Source: an uncultured Gammaproteobacteria bacterium (lineage in GTDB: Bacteria > Pseudomonadota > Gammaproteobacteria > Arenicellales > JAANXG01). Taken from it: a stretch of 64,000 nucleotides of DNA. The notes beneath the pieces were generated by a model. It had not been told where the DNA came from. It worked only from the letters and a program-made list of their open reading frames with translations, and did no database searches. Both the position numbers and the translations under genes were made by a program. The stretch covers positions 1 through 64,000 of the forward strand of contig CAMYKK010000016.1 of NCBI GenBank assembly GCA_947258975.1. Direction: 5' to 3'. Below, in pieces: positions 28,516 through 37,266 of this stretch (its first letter is position 1; every line of letters begins with the position of its first letter).

Positions 28516-29054
28516 GCCTTGTTTTGCCGTAAGGTGTTCACCAGTGGAATGATGGTGCTGTGGAGTTCTTCGGCGGTGATAGGACCAATATGTTTGTAGC
28601 GCACGATTCCCTGTTGGTCAATTACAAAAGTTTCAGGCACGCCGTAGACGCCCCAATCTATGCCGACTTTGCCGTCGACATCTATCGCGGACGATTGATA
28701 GGGATCGCCCAGCTGCTGTAACCAGCGCTTGGCATCGCCGGGACGGTCCTTGTAGTTCAGCCCGATGATCGGTGCGATGTCCTCGCGAGCCAGGTCTTTC
28801 AGCACTTCGTGCTCCGCGCGGCATGCAACACACCACGACGCCCACACGTTCAGCAGCCAGACCCGTCCGGTAAAGTCCTGGGGGCTTAGATTGACGTCAA
28901 CGTTGTGCAGCGATGGCAACGAGAACTCGGGCGCCGGTTTGTCGATGAACGGTGACGGCACCTCGCGTGGGTCGAGTTTGAGCCCGATGCCGAGAAACAC
29001 GACGAGCACGGCGAAAACGACTATCGGAAGAACAAAACGTGTCTTCAAGCTCAA
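28512..29054 (-). CDS. ccmG: Thiol:disulfide interchange protein CcmG/DsbE
   Basis: The product has 180 aa. An N-terminal anchor (FVLPIVVFAVLVVFLGIGL) precedes a thioredoxin-fold domain with the active site WASWCVACRAEH and the cis-proline region VPETFVID. It passes electrons from DsbD to CcmH or directly to apocytochrome c so that haem can be attached. It lies 6 bp after ccmF and overlaps ccmH. Confidence 0.95.
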   Translation of the reverse strand: MSLKTRFVLPIVVFAVLVVFLGIGLKLDPREVPSPFIDKPAPEFSLPSLHNVDVNLSPQDFTGRVWLLNVWASWCVACRAEHEVLKDLAREDIAPIIGLNYKDRPGDAKRWLQQLGDPYQSSAIDVDGKVGIDWGVYGVPETFVIDQQGIVRYKHIGPITAEELHSTIIPLVNTLRQNKA

Positions 29055-29060
29055 TACCTT

Positions 29061-31043
29061 CTATGCAGCGCCAGTCGTCGCGCCATCGATTTCCACTGCG
29101 TCCGCACTCCGCTTCGCGAGTGTGCGGTAGCGCCGATCGGTTGCCGCCAAACCACCCCCCACGGCCATGAAAATGGCGCCCAGCCAGATCCAGCGTATGA
29201 ATGACTTGTAGTAGATGCGGATCGTCCACGCATTGGCACCGACGGGGTCGCCGAGCGACACGTACAAATCCCGGGTCAGGCCCGGATCAATGGCGGCCTC
29301 GGTCATCGGGTTGGTATTCACCAGGTAAACCCGTTTTTCAGGTCTGAGTTTGGTGACACGATCCTCTCCCTGGTATACGGTGACGAGTCCCTGCTGCGCG
29401 GTATAGTTGGGTCCCCGTACCTCGACCACGCCCTCGAAGCGAAACGTGTGTCCGGCGATGTCGTGTTGATCGCCGGGCGCCATGCTGATGTCTGTCTCCA
29501 CCGAGTAGATGCTGGTGAGCGTGATGCCAACGGTGAAGACAGCGATGCCAAGATGCGCCACGGTCATGCCCCAAAATCCGCGTGGCACGGCCGCCAGCGC
29601 CGCCACGGGATTCTTCTTGTTGGCTACCCGGTCATAGACACCTTGCAGGGTGGTCGCGGTGACCCAGGTTGCCAGCGTTAGTCCCGCCGCTGCGGTCCAC
29701 GAGTATCCACCGTGCGTCAGTAGTGGTAATAACAGGCCGATCACGATGCTCGCTACCAATGGCACGCGCGTGTGCCGTAACAGCGTCGCCATATTGTCCT
29801 TTTTCCAGCGCGCCATGGCTCCAAGGCCCACCATCGCCGCCAGGGGCACCGTCAAAGGAATAAACACCGAATTAAAGTAAGGGGGTCCGACAGAAATCTT
29901 ACCCAGCCCCATGGCATCCAACAACAGCGGATACAGGGTCCCCAACAACACCGTGGCACACGCCACCACCAACAACACATTATTGAGCAACAGGCCGGAT
30001 TCGCGCGATACCAGAGCAAAACCGACGCGGCTGCGAATCTGCGGTGCACGCCATGCATACAACGCCAGGGAACCACCAATGACGATCGCAAGGAAAGCCA
30101 ATATGAATACACCGCGTGTGGGATCGGTGGCGAATGCGTGGACCGATGTGAGTACCCCTGAGCGGACCAGAAACGTTCCCAACAGGCTCAAGGAGAAAGC
30201 GAATACCGCGAGCAGTACGGTCCAGGCCTTGAACGCTCCGCGTTTTTCAGTGGCTGCGAGTGAATGGATCAATGCGGTGCCAATCAGCCACGGCATGAAT
30301 GACGCGTTTTCCACCGGGTCCCAGAACCACCAACCGCCCCAACCCAGCTCGTAATACGCCCACCAACTGCCGAGTGCGATGCCGAGGGTCAGAAATAACC
30401 AAGCAACATTGGTCCATGGCCGCGACCACCGCGCCCAGGCCGTGTCCAGCCGTCCACTCAACATCGCCGCGACGGCGAACGCGAATGCCACCGAGAATCC
30501 AACGTAACCCATGTATAACAACGGTGGATGAATCACGAGCCCGATATCCTGCAGTAGCGGATTCAGATCCCGCCCATTCACTGCCGCCGGTATCAGCCGT
30601 TCGAAGGGGTTCGAGGTCATTAACGTAAACAGCAAAAAGCCGATACTGACCATACCCATTACGCTCAACACCCGCGCGACCATGTCTTCGGGGACGCTGC
30701 GGCTGAATATAGTTACCGCGCCGCTCCAGAGGGCAAGTATCAGTACCCACAGCAATAGCGACCCTTCGTGAGCCCCCCACACCCCGGAGATTCTGTATGC
30801 CAAGGGGAGTGCCAAGTTGGAGTTCTGGGCCACGTAGGCGACCGAGAAATCGTTGACGATGAACGCGTAGGTCAAACACCCATAAGCGACGATCACCATC
30901 ATCAGTTGTGCCTGGGTGGCGGGGCGCGCAACGGCAATCCAGTTGCGATTGCCGACGATCGTGCCCGCCAGGGGGAAGACGGTCTGCACGAGCGCCACAC
31001 ACAGCGCGAGGATGAGCGCGTATTGTCCGATTTCAGGGATCAT
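29061..31043 (-). CDS. ccmF: Haem lyase subunit CcmF
   Basis: The product has 660 aa and many transmembrane helices, with the tryptophan-rich haem-handling WWD motif GWGGWWFWDPVENASFMPWL and a large periplasmic domain near the C-terminus. CcmF is the core of the cytochrome c haem lyase: it takes haem from holo-CcmE and joins it to the CXXCH thiols of the apoprotein. The start overlaps the ccmE stop by four bases. Length is the usual one for the family. Confidence 0.97.
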   Translation of the reverse strand: MIPEIGQYALILALCVALVQTVFPLAGTIVGNRNWIAVARPATQAQLMMVIVAYGCLTYAFIVNDFSVAYVAQNSNLALPLAYRISGVWGAHEGSLLLWVLILALWSGAVTIFSRSVPEDMVARVLSVMGMVSIGFLLFTLMTSNPFERLIPAAVNGRDLNPLLQDIGLVIHPPLLYMGYVGFSVAFAFAVAAMLSGRLDTAWARWSRPWTNVAWLFLTLGIALGSWWAYYELGWGGWWFWDPVENASFMPWLIGTALIHSLAATEKRGAFKAWTVLLAVFAFSLSLLGTFLVRSGVLTSVHAFATDPTRGVFILAFLAIVIGGSLALYAWRAPQIRSRVGFALVSRESGLLLNNVLLVVACATVLLGTLYPLLLDAMGLGKISVGPPYFNSVFIPLTVPLAAMVGLGAMARWKKDNMATLLRHTRVPLVASIVIGLLLPLLTHGGYSWTAAAGLTLATWVTATTLQGVYDRVANKKNPVAALAAVPRGFWGMTVAHLGIAVFTVGITLTSIYSVETDISMAPGDQHDIAGHTFRFEGVVEVRGPNYTAQQGLVTVYQGEDRVTKLRPEKRVYLVNTNPMTEAAIDPGLTRDLYVSLGDPVGANAWTIRIYYKSFIRWIWLGAIFMAVGGGLAATDRRYRTLAKRSADAVEIDGATTGAA

Positions 31044-31492
31044 TTGGGATGTCCTTTAAGCTTGTCCGGCAAATTTTTTGCAGCTTCCAACGCGTCGGAC
31101 ACCTCCGGCGGCATATAGTTCTCATCATGCTTGGCGAGCACCTCCGAGGCCTCGAACACGCCGTTGTCCGTCAATTTGCCATTGGCGACAATGCCTTGCC
31201 CTTCACGGAAAAGATCCGGCAGGATGCCGCTGTACACCACGGTAACGCTGTTTGCCGTGTCGGTAAGGTCGAATTGTACCCTCACGCCCTCGCGTTGGAC
31301 CGTACCCTCGACTACCAATCCACCCACGCGGAATTGGCGTTGTTGCGGCAGTTCACCGCTTTTGATCTGCGTGGGCGTCACGAAATAAAGCAGATTTTTT
31401 TGGAACGCCAGCAATGTCAAAGTTGCGGCGATACCGATACCAACGACCAATATGCCGACAACTAGCAGCCGCTGTCTTTGTGTAGGACTCAT
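31040..31492 (-). CDS. ccmE: Haem chaperone CcmE
   Basis: The product has 150 aa from ATG 31492. An N-terminal anchor (LLVVGILVVGIGIAATLTLLAF) is followed by the OB-fold domain, ending in LAKHDENYMPPEV. His122 in that motif forms the covalent bond to haem, and Tyr126 is the axial ligand. The reading frame could extend upstream but would then overlap ccmD wholly; the ATGA overlap with ccmD fixes the start. CcmE carries haem from CcmABCD to CcmF in the periplasm. Confidence 0.96.
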   Translation of the reverse strand: MSPTQRQRLLVVGILVVGIGIAATLTLLAFQKNLLYFVTPTQIKSGELPQQRQFRVGGLVVEGTVQREGVRVQFDLTDTANSVTVVYSGILPDLFREGQGIVANGKLTDNGVFEASEVLAKHDENYMPPEVSDALEAAKNLPDKLKGHPK

Positions 31493-31653
31493 GGAGTTTT
31501 CCTCGATTTCATACGTCGCAACTCGCGCAATAGCCGCTGCCTGCGCACTATGGGCACGACGACGTTGATCAACAATATTGCGAAGGCAATGCCGTAGGAG
31601 GTCCACACATAGAAGGCGTAGCCCCCCATATCAAAAAATTCGCTCACAGTCAT
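31489..31653 (-). CDS. ccmD: Haem exporter small subunit CcmD
   Basis: This small gene of 54 aa starts MTVSEFFDMGGYAFYVWTSY, then has a single transmembrane helix (GIAFAILLINVVVPIV) and a basic tail RRQRLLRELRRMKSRK. The FDMGGYAFYVW segment is typical of CcmD. It overlaps both neighbours by four bases (ATGA at each end), which proves its place between ccmC and ccmE. CcmD helps release holo-CcmE from CcmC. An alternative GTG start two codons in is possible. Confidence 0.95.
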   Translation of the reverse strand: MTVSEFFDMGGYAFYVWTSYGIAFAILLINVVVPIVRRQRLLRELRRMKSRKTP

Positions 31654-32393
31654 GACTGCTCCAGGTATTCATCGACCCAGTTACTGCGCTGTTCCTGGTC
31701 GAGCACGTCCCAGCGTGCGCGCATCAGTAATACCGTTGCATAGAACACCGTGAACGCCACCGACATTATTAACAGTGGCGCGAGCATACTTGGATGAATA
31801 GACGGTGCATCGAACTTGCTAACCGTCGGTCCCTGGTGCAGGGTATTCCACCACATAACGGAGTAATGAATAATGGGCACGTTGACTACACCGACGATCG
31901 CCAAGATGCCAGCCGCCCGTTGCGCAGTACGCCGTTCCTCAAAGGCGGCGTACAAGGCCATCACTCCCAGATACAGGAACAGGAGTATCAATTCCGATGT
32001 CAACCGGGCATCCCACACCCACCATGCACCCCACATGGGCTTACCCCACAGCGAACCGGTTACCAGGGCGAGGAACGTAAACGAGGCGCCAATGGGGGCC
32101 GAACTCATTGCCATCACATGGGCCAGCTTGATTCTCCAGATCAGGCCGATGGCGGCTGCACCGGCCATCACCATGTACACGAACAACGACATCCACGCAC
32201 TCGGCACATGAATGAACATGATGCGATAACTTTCTCCCTGCTGATAATCCGGTGGTGCTACGAATAAGCCCAGATACAATCCGATCATTAACAACACGAT
32301 GGTGGCGGCAGCGAGCCACGGAATCATGCTGCCCGCAATGCGGAAAAACTCCCTTGGCGATGAAAAGCGATGAAAGTAGCGAAAAAAGCGCAT
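31650..32393 (-). CDS. ccmC: Haem exporter protein CcmC
   Basis: The product has 247 aa, six transmembrane segments and the haem-binding motif WGAWWVWDARLTSELIL. Periplasmic histidines in FIHVPSAW and near PIIHYSVMWW would act as haem ligands. CcmC loads haem onto CcmE. It lies two bases after ccmB and overlaps ccmD, so all are on one transcript. Length and motifs are typical. Confidence 0.97.
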   Translation of the reverse strand: MRFFRYFHRFSSPREFFRIAGSMIPWLAAATIVLLMIGLYLGLFVAPPDYQQGESYRIMFIHVPSAWMSLFVYMVMAGAAAIGLIWRIKLAHVMAMSSAPIGASFTFLALVTGSLWGKPMWGAWWVWDARLTSELILLFLYLGVMALYAAFEERRTAQRAAGILAIVGVVNVPIIHYSVMWWNTLHQGPTVSKFDAPSIHPSMLAPLLIMSVAFTVFYATVLLMRARWDVLDQEQRSNWVDEYLEQS

Positions 32394-32395
32394 AT

Positions 32396-33085
32396 TTATT
32401 CCAATGTCACCCGTAACGCGGCCGATGTCGCGAAGGGCGTCAGGGTTAGGGACAACACCAAAAGCGCGGCCAGCAGGTATAACTGTCCGGCCACGTCCAA
32501 GTCGTCGATAGACATATCAACGGCGCTCGCGCCGAATATCAATATGGGTATATACAACGGTAATATCAACAACGCCAACAAGATTCCGCCGCGCCTCAGA
32601 CCCACTGTAAGTGCCACACCGATGGAACCAATAAGACTAAGTGTAGGAGTACCCAGTAATAAGGTCCAGACCAATATACCCAACTTCTGTGGTGGAAATG
32701 CCAAGGAGATGGCCAGTGCCGGCGATATCAGGGTCAGCAGCAATCCCGTGGTACACCAGTGTGCCGCTACCTTGCCGAGGACAATGACGGAAAGAGGGTG
32801 TTCGCTCAAAACAAGCTGTTCCAATGATCCATCTTCATAGTCCGAGCGAAAGATGCTTTCCAACGAGAGCATGGTGGCCAACAGCGCTGAGATCCACAGT
32901 ACCGCCGGCGCTATCTGCAGTAGTGTGCGGCTATCTGTCGATAGACCCAGGGGAAACAAGCTCACAACAATGACAAAAAACGCCAGTGGATTGATAAGTT
33001 CGGAACGGTGTCTCAAGGCAAGCTTGATATCTCTCCGAAAAATCGTGGTAAACGCAGTCACTGCGTTGTTGGGAACACCTTCCAT
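32396..33085 (-). CDS. ccmB: Haem exporter protein CcmB
   Basis: The product has 229 aa and six predicted transmembrane helices. It contains FRRDIKLALRHRSELINPLAFF at the N-terminus and LESIFRSDYEDGSLEQL, a stretch conserved in CcmB. It forms the membrane part of the CcmAB ABC transporter, which drives release of haem-loaded CcmE from CcmC with ATP. It follows ccmA after 7 bp. Confidence 0.96.
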   Translation of the reverse strand: MEGVPNNAVTAFTTIFRRDIKLALRHRSELINPLAFFVIVVSLFPLGLSTDSRTLLQIAPAVLWISALLATMLSLESIFRSDYEDGSLEQLVLSEHPLSVIVLGKVAAHWCTTGLLLTLISPALAISLAFPPQKLGILVWTLLLGTPTLSLIGSIGVALTVGLRRGGILLALLILPLYIPILIFGASAVDMSIDDLDVAGQLYLLAALLVLSLTLTPFATSAALRVTLE

Positions 33086-33092
33086 AATTAAA

Positions 33093-33767
33093 TTACTGTA
33101 ATGAAACCGTAACGCATCGCTCGCGCAATTGCGGATGTGATAGGGCCTGATGACTGGTCAGCACGACGATACCGTCCCCTTGAAGATGGTTAATGAGCTG
33201 CGCTTCAATGACGTCACGGCCATCGACATCGATGGCCGTAAAAGGCTCATCTAATATCCACAGAATGGCGCGTTTGACCAACAGCCGTCCCAACGCCAAC
33301 CGCCGCCTCTGGCCGGCAGACAAATGGCCGACCAACAGATCCTGGTACTCCCACAATCCGAGTAGCCGTAAGCTGTCGTCGATAACTCCGTTATCTCGAC
33401 ATCCCGACATCCGAGCGTTGAATTGCAGGTTCTCGAGTGCGGTGAGTTCCGCTTTCAGCCCGTCACGGTGGCCGATGTAAGTACATTCCCGCCGGTGGAT
33501 CGATGCGGAACCGCGGATGTCGTGCCCGTGCCAACGTACCATACCTTCCAGCGGCGTGAGCAGACCGCACAAGATGCGTAGCAGCGTGGTTTTTCCGCAG
33601 CCGTTGGGCCCGGTGATATGCAGCAGCTGACCCCGCGACAGGCCGAACGAGAGGCTGCTGAAAAGGACGCGGTCGCCGCGGGCTCCTTGCACCGATTCTA
33701 CCCGCAATGTGGGCGGGTCCAGGGCTGTTTGCTGCGCTTCGGCGACGGTGTTTTTGAGCGTATTCAA
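33093..33767 (-). CDS. ccmA: Haem exporter ATP-binding protein CcmA
   Basis: The product has 224 aa. Walker A is GPNGCGKTTLL, the ABC signature is LSAGQRRRLALGRLL and Walker B is LWILDEPF. It is the ATPase of the CcmABCDE haem-handling complex and the first gene of the nine-gene operon ccmABCDEFGHI. A start a few codons downstream of 33767 is possible since the first 20 residues are variable in the family. A degenerate Fnr-like site (33842-33855) lies upstream but fits poorly. Confidence 0.96.
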   Translation of the reverse strand: MNTLKNTVAEAQQTALDPPTLRVESVQGARGDRVLFSSLSFGLSRGQLLHITGPNGCGKTTLLRILCGLLTPLEGMVRWHGHDIRGSASIHRRECTYIGHRDGLKAELTALENLQFNARMSGCRDNGVIDDSLRLLGLWEYQDLLVGHLSAGQRRRLALGRLLVKRAILWILDEPFTAIDVDGRDVIEAQLINHLQGDGIVVLTSHQALSHPQLRERCVTVSLQ

Positions 33768-34269
33768 GGGAATTAGTGGGCGGCGTACTGGTAAAGGGCG
33801 GGGAACTTAGCATGTCCCCGCTTCCGAGTCATCGAGCGGACTTGATCTAAATAACGTTCTGTTAACATCTGGTTGCAAATCTCGCTGTGCTTGCCGCCCG
33901 GATCGGCGGCCGGCGTCCGGCAATAATCCGGCTCTTTAGGGAAAGTATAGAGCACAAAATTCGCGGCCCGGGGCGACCGGCAGCCGCGATTCGCGGTGTG
34001 GGATGCGGCGCGGGCCGATCCGGACGCCGGCGCCGAAATTCCCTGCCCGAACGCGGCTGTCCCACGGGTGGGGCCCTGGACGCGACCCGGTAGTAGCGGT
34101 GAACGCCACCACCGGGCTCGGTTTGACCTGGTTGTGGCGCCTTTAGCCGAGGAAATTCAATGTAGTGCGCCGTCCTCGCGGTGCACGGCTCCGCGGCCGC
34201 CGTTCGCGTCCCTGGTCTCGCTACCGTGGCCGGCTTGCAGGTCGCCGGGTACGTCAAAAGAAGCGGGCA
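33768..34269. other. GC-rich divergent gap between ccmA and pdxH
   Basis: About 500 bases without a credible gene. Several short palindromes occur, for example CCGCGATTCGCGG at 33984-33996. Long frames on both strands are rich in Arg, Pro and Ala and look like GC-driven shadows. The ccm promoter should lie here but was not recognised. Confidence 0.4.
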
Positions 34270-34311
34270 TTGACTTGGATCAATCCACCGGAGCGGCATT
34301 TTTGCCATTAT
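34270..34311 (+). promoter_or_regulatory. Fnr-type promoter upstream of pdxH
   Basis: TTGACTTGGATCAA (34270-34283) matches TTGAT-N4-ATCAA at nine of ten positions. CATTAT (34306-34311) begins about 29 bases after the box centre, the spacing expected of a class II Fnr promoter. The predicted transcript start is near 34318 and the pdxH GTG is at 34361. Confidence 0.6.
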
Positions 34312-34360
34312 TTTCCCCTTTTTTGTCTCAGCAAATTGACCGGCGGCGCGCGACACGATC

Positions 34361-34945
34361 GTGGATACCTACGAGGAAGCATTGAATCGGTTTGATCAGC
34401 TGATCCAGACTGCCAAGAAGTCCGAGTTAGGGGCGCCGCTCAGCATGACCTTGGCCACCGCAGACGAACGCGGGAAACCGTCGGTTCGCTTGGTGGCAGT
34501 AAAGAATTACGACCGTCGCGGATTCGTATTCTTTACTCATCAACGCAGCCGCAAGGGTCTTCAAATTGATGGTAATCCTCATGTGGCGTTGTGTTTTTTT
34601 TGTCAACCATTGATGGAACAAGTCACCATCGAGGGTGAGGTGGAGTTGGTCAAGGATTACGAGGCAGATGCGTACTGGGCCACTCGCGCCAGAGATGGGC
34701 AATTCGCGGCTTGGGCGTCTAATCAGTCCGAGCCTCTTGAATCCCGAGCAACGCTGCAAAATCGGCTGGCAAAATTTCAAAAAAAATACGCCGATCAACG
34801 TGTGCCGCGTCCTTCTACGTGGGTGGGTTACCGCGTGGTTCCTAATCGCATCGAGTTCTGGCGTGCCGGATGGCGGCATCTGCACGAGCGAGTTTGTTAC
34901 AACAAGATCGAGAGTGGTTGGGAGGTAACCCTTTTGAATCCCTGA
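34361..34945 (+). CDS. pdxH: Pyridoxamine 5'-phosphate oxidase
   Basis: The product has 194 aa and PNPOx features: MTLATADERGKPSVRLVAVK, FFTHQRSRKGLQ (FMN binding), WASNQSEPL and VGYRVVPNRIEFWRAG with RHLHERVCY in place of the usual RLHDR. It oxidises pyridoxine or pyridoxamine phosphate to pyridoxal phosphate with FMN and uses oxygen. Its Fnr-type promoter is noteworthy, since an oxygen-using enzyme is not an obvious Fnr target. The start is GTG. The universal stress protein follows after 64 bp. Confidence 0.9.
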   Translation: MDTYEEALNRFDQLIQTAKKSELGAPLSMTLATADERGKPSVRLVAVKNYDRRGFVFFTHQRSRKGLQIDGNPHVALCFFCQPLMEQVTIEGEVELVKDYEADAYWATRARDGQFAAWASNQSEPLESRATLQNRLAKFQKKYADQRVPRPSTWVGYRVVPNRIEFWRAGWRHLHERVCYNKIESGWEVTLLNP

Positions 34946-35009
34946 ACCGGGAAGGTAGAACCGGTAATACATGTTCCTGGTCTCTAATCCGAGAAGCGAG
35001 GGGGCGAAA

Positions 35010-35840
35010 ATGGCTATCAAAGATATATTGTTGCAAGTTGACAACAGAAAGTCCTTTGATGCGCGTATGCAGTATGCGGTGAATTTGGCGCTTAACCATG
35101 GGGCCCACCTGACCGGCCTCTACTTAATGTCGAACTGGACGGTACCCGCTTATGTGGAAGGACAGATTCCAGTCGATATATTGGAGCAGCAAGCGAAGCG
35201 CGCAGGATTGGCGGCAGTGGAAGCCGAGCAGCGGTTTGAGTCCCACGCGAAACGCCAAGGATTGCTCGCGGAGTGGCGCATGGCGGAAGGAAACCCCCTG
35301 GATCAACTCGTATTGAGTGCGCGTTATGTCGATTTGGTGATCGTTGGCCAGCCGGAGAAGGACGTGCCGGAAATACTGGAACTCACCTACGCCGATCGAG
35401 TAGCTTTGGAATCGGGACGTCCGGTATTGGTAGTGCCGTTCGTCGGGGTAGGTAAATTGGATATCGACCGCGTACTCATCGCTTGGAATGGAAGCCGGGA
35501 GTCGATTCGAGCTGTCAATGATGCACTGCCTATATTAAAGCGTGCGAAGGAGGTTTTCGTGTTGGCGGTTAATTTGCCCGAGGCTTTGCAGGGTAGCGAT
35601 GTGCCTGGCGCCGATATCAGCCTGCACTTGTCCCGCCACGGTGTAAATGCTCAAGCGGAATCGATGAATGGCGCCGACATCTCAGTGGGAGATGTTCTGT
35701 TGTCGCGCTCCGCGGATAAGTCTGCGGATCTGATCGTCATGGGTGCATACGGACATTCACGGTTTCGCGAGTTGGTGCTCGGAGGCGCGACCCGCCATTT
35801 GCTCGCTCATATGACGGTACCGGTGCTGTTCTCACATTGA
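35010..35840 (+). CDS. Tandem universal stress protein (two Usp domains)
   Basis: The product has 276 aa and two Usp folds in tandem (about residues 3-140 and 150-275), as in UspE-like proteins. The second domain carries the ATP-binding pattern GAYGHSRFRELVLGGATRHLL; the first has a weaker version. GAGGGGG stands before ATG 35010; the longer frame from 34971 is not needed. Usp proteins help survival in stress and low oxygen, and are often Fnr-controlled. Here the gene follows pdxH by 64 bp and may share its Fnr-type promoter. Transcription may end at the hairpin near 36085. Confidence 0.88.
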   Translation: MAIKDILLQVDNRKSFDARMQYAVNLALNHGAHLTGLYLMSNWTVPAYVEGQIPVDILEQQAKRAGLAAVEAEQRFESHAKRQGLLAEWRMAEGNPLDQLVLSARYVDLVIVGQPEKDVPEILELTYADRVALESGRPVLVVPFVGVGKLDIDRVLIAWNGSRESIRAVNDALPILKRAKEVFVLAVNLPEALQGSDVPGADISLHLSRHGVNAQAESMNGADISVGDVLLSRSADKSADLIVMGAYGHSRFRELVLGGATRHLLAHMTVPVLFSH

Positions 35841-36084
35841 TTCCAACCGGGGCCGCATGCTTTATTACTGGGCACGACTAGCGGCGAACCAGCCCGTATT
35901 TCTCACCATGGCGTGGAAAACTGGTGTCGTCACAACCTTTCGCCGTCACTCGCGATGCCTGGTGCAATCTGCGGGCCTCGTGATGGTGGCGAGGCGGGCC
36001 GGAAATCGACGCCGGTGTGATGCTATTTTTTGCAGCGCATTGCGAGCTGGTTCAACGCCGAATTCATTGACGTGGGGCGATGTT

Positions 36085-36106
36085 CCCGCCGCCACGGCGG
36101 ATTTTT
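36085..36106 (+). terminator. Rho-independent terminator candidate
   Basis: CCGCCG (36086-36091) and CGGCGG (36095-36100) form a six-bp stem around CCA, followed by ATTTTT. It could end the pdxH-usp transcript. The rest of the 323-bp gap after the stress protein holds nothing recognised. Confidence 0.65.
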
Positions 36107-36163
36107 CATTTGTCTGACAGACAATCGAACTATCGGTATCCGTCAGATTTTCTCCATTGATCA

Positions 36164-37081
36164 TTAATCAATCAGGAACCCCAGGATTCGCGCAACGAGG
36201 TCTGCGCCACCCGCCCCCCGAGACGGGGAATCCGGCGCCCATGTTGCTCGTTGCCGATCGATATCACGCAACAGCTTGGTGGCTTTCTTTCCTTCATCGA
36301 CGCGCTGTTTTTCCCACTTTTCGGCATTGCTGAGTCCCCCGGTTTTGATCCACCGCAAGATGACGTCCAGCTCACCGAAATCAAGCCAGATTCCGTGTTG
36401 CTTGCAGGTATCTACCAGCACGCCACTGCGGCGTCCGTAATTCCGCCGGTGCATGAGCGCGTCGCACCGCGGGCATTTGCGGTAAAAGCGTCCGTGGCGA
36501 TCCTGCGCCTGAGTGCCTTGTCCCCGATGTTTCTCATGTTCGTGGGTGGTATCGGAGGCGGCACTGCGGGTGGCGCGCTCTTCGAGCAGTTCAAACACGG
36601 TGTTGTCCAACCACATCCCGCCACACCCGCCGCACTCCATTACCGACACACGTGCATCGCTCAACGCACGGCTGAACAACTGCCGTTCGGCGCCGCAGGC
36701 AGGGCAATCGTATTCTGTCGATTCGCCGGCCGAGCCCACGGGTACGATGGGGGTGGCGCAATAATGGCAGAAACGTGCGCGGTCGCTGATCCGTGCCGTA
36801 CATTCGGGGCATATGGTGTGTAGATCGCGCTCGTGGAGGGTGAAGTCAGCGCCGCAATACGTGCAGGCCGGTCGCTGGTTGAGCCGGACTCCGCCACATG
36901 CGGAGCAACGCACCACTGCGGCGGCGTGGCCGCGTTCAGTTGGCACCGTGACAAGTTCACCGCATCGGCAATAGAACCCGTCTCCCGTGTGCCGCTGGCT
37001 GGCGTCGTACTGGCGTTTGCAGCGACGACATGCGACCAGGAAGCGTACGTGTGCGTTGGAATCGTGTGCCAGGCTCTTCAT
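36164..37081 (-). CDS. Multi-zinc-ribbon protein with zf-TFIIB-type domains
   Basis: The product has 305 aa and a string of C-x2-C pairs: CRRC, CRC, CSAC, CTYC, CPEC, CHYC, CPAC, CGGC and CPRC. They form several zinc ribbons. Two segments (ECGGCGGMWLDNTVFELL and CKQHGIWLDFGELDVIL) have the zf-TFIIB pattern of a ribbon followed by WLD and an acidic helix. No enzymatic domain is visible. The N-terminal C-x2-C then YCRCGE resembles rubredoxin-like ribbons. Role unknown; binding of protein or nucleic acid is a guess. No close partner gene; it lies between convergent and codirectional neighbours with gaps. Confidence 0.75.
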   Translation of the reverse strand: MKSLAHDSNAHVRFLVACRRCKRQYDASQRHTGDGFYCRCGELVTVPTERGHAAAVVRCSACGGVRLNQRPACTYCGADFTLHERDLHTICPECTARISDRARFCHYCATPIVPVGSAGESTEYDCPACGAERQLFSRALSDARVSVMECGGCGGMWLDNTVFELLEERATRSAASDTTHEHEKHRGQGTQAQDRHGRFYRKCPRCDALMHRRNYGRRSGVLVDTCKQHGIWLDFGELDVILRWIKTGGLSNAEKWEKQRVDEGKKATKLLRDIDRQRATWAPDSPSRGAGGADLVARILGFLID

Positions 37082-37266
37082 TTGTTGGCTTCAATTATAG
37101 CCAATTTGGTGACGGTTATAATCGACGTCAGAATCCAATGACGGTCGCGCGCAAACAGCCGTGTCCGCACGCGCCGTCAGGCGTTCATGCGATCGATCAT
37201 GTCCCGGCTGGATACGCTGCCGCCAGTGACGTAAGCGACGTCATCGGCAACGGCGCTGTCTGCTCA

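Noticed and set aside
33842..33855. TTGATCTAAATAAC as an Fnr box for ccmA
   Set aside because: One half is perfect but the other matches only three of five, and no -10 lies at the right spacing on the minus strand.
33862..34356. Minus-strand frame of 164 aa between ccmA and pdxH
   Set aside because: Arg/Pro/Ala-rich GC shadow overlapping the Fnr-type promoter; no family features.
36157..36171. TTGATCATTAATCAA at the end of the zinc-ribbon gene
   Set aside because: The spacer is five bases instead of four and part of it is coding sequence.
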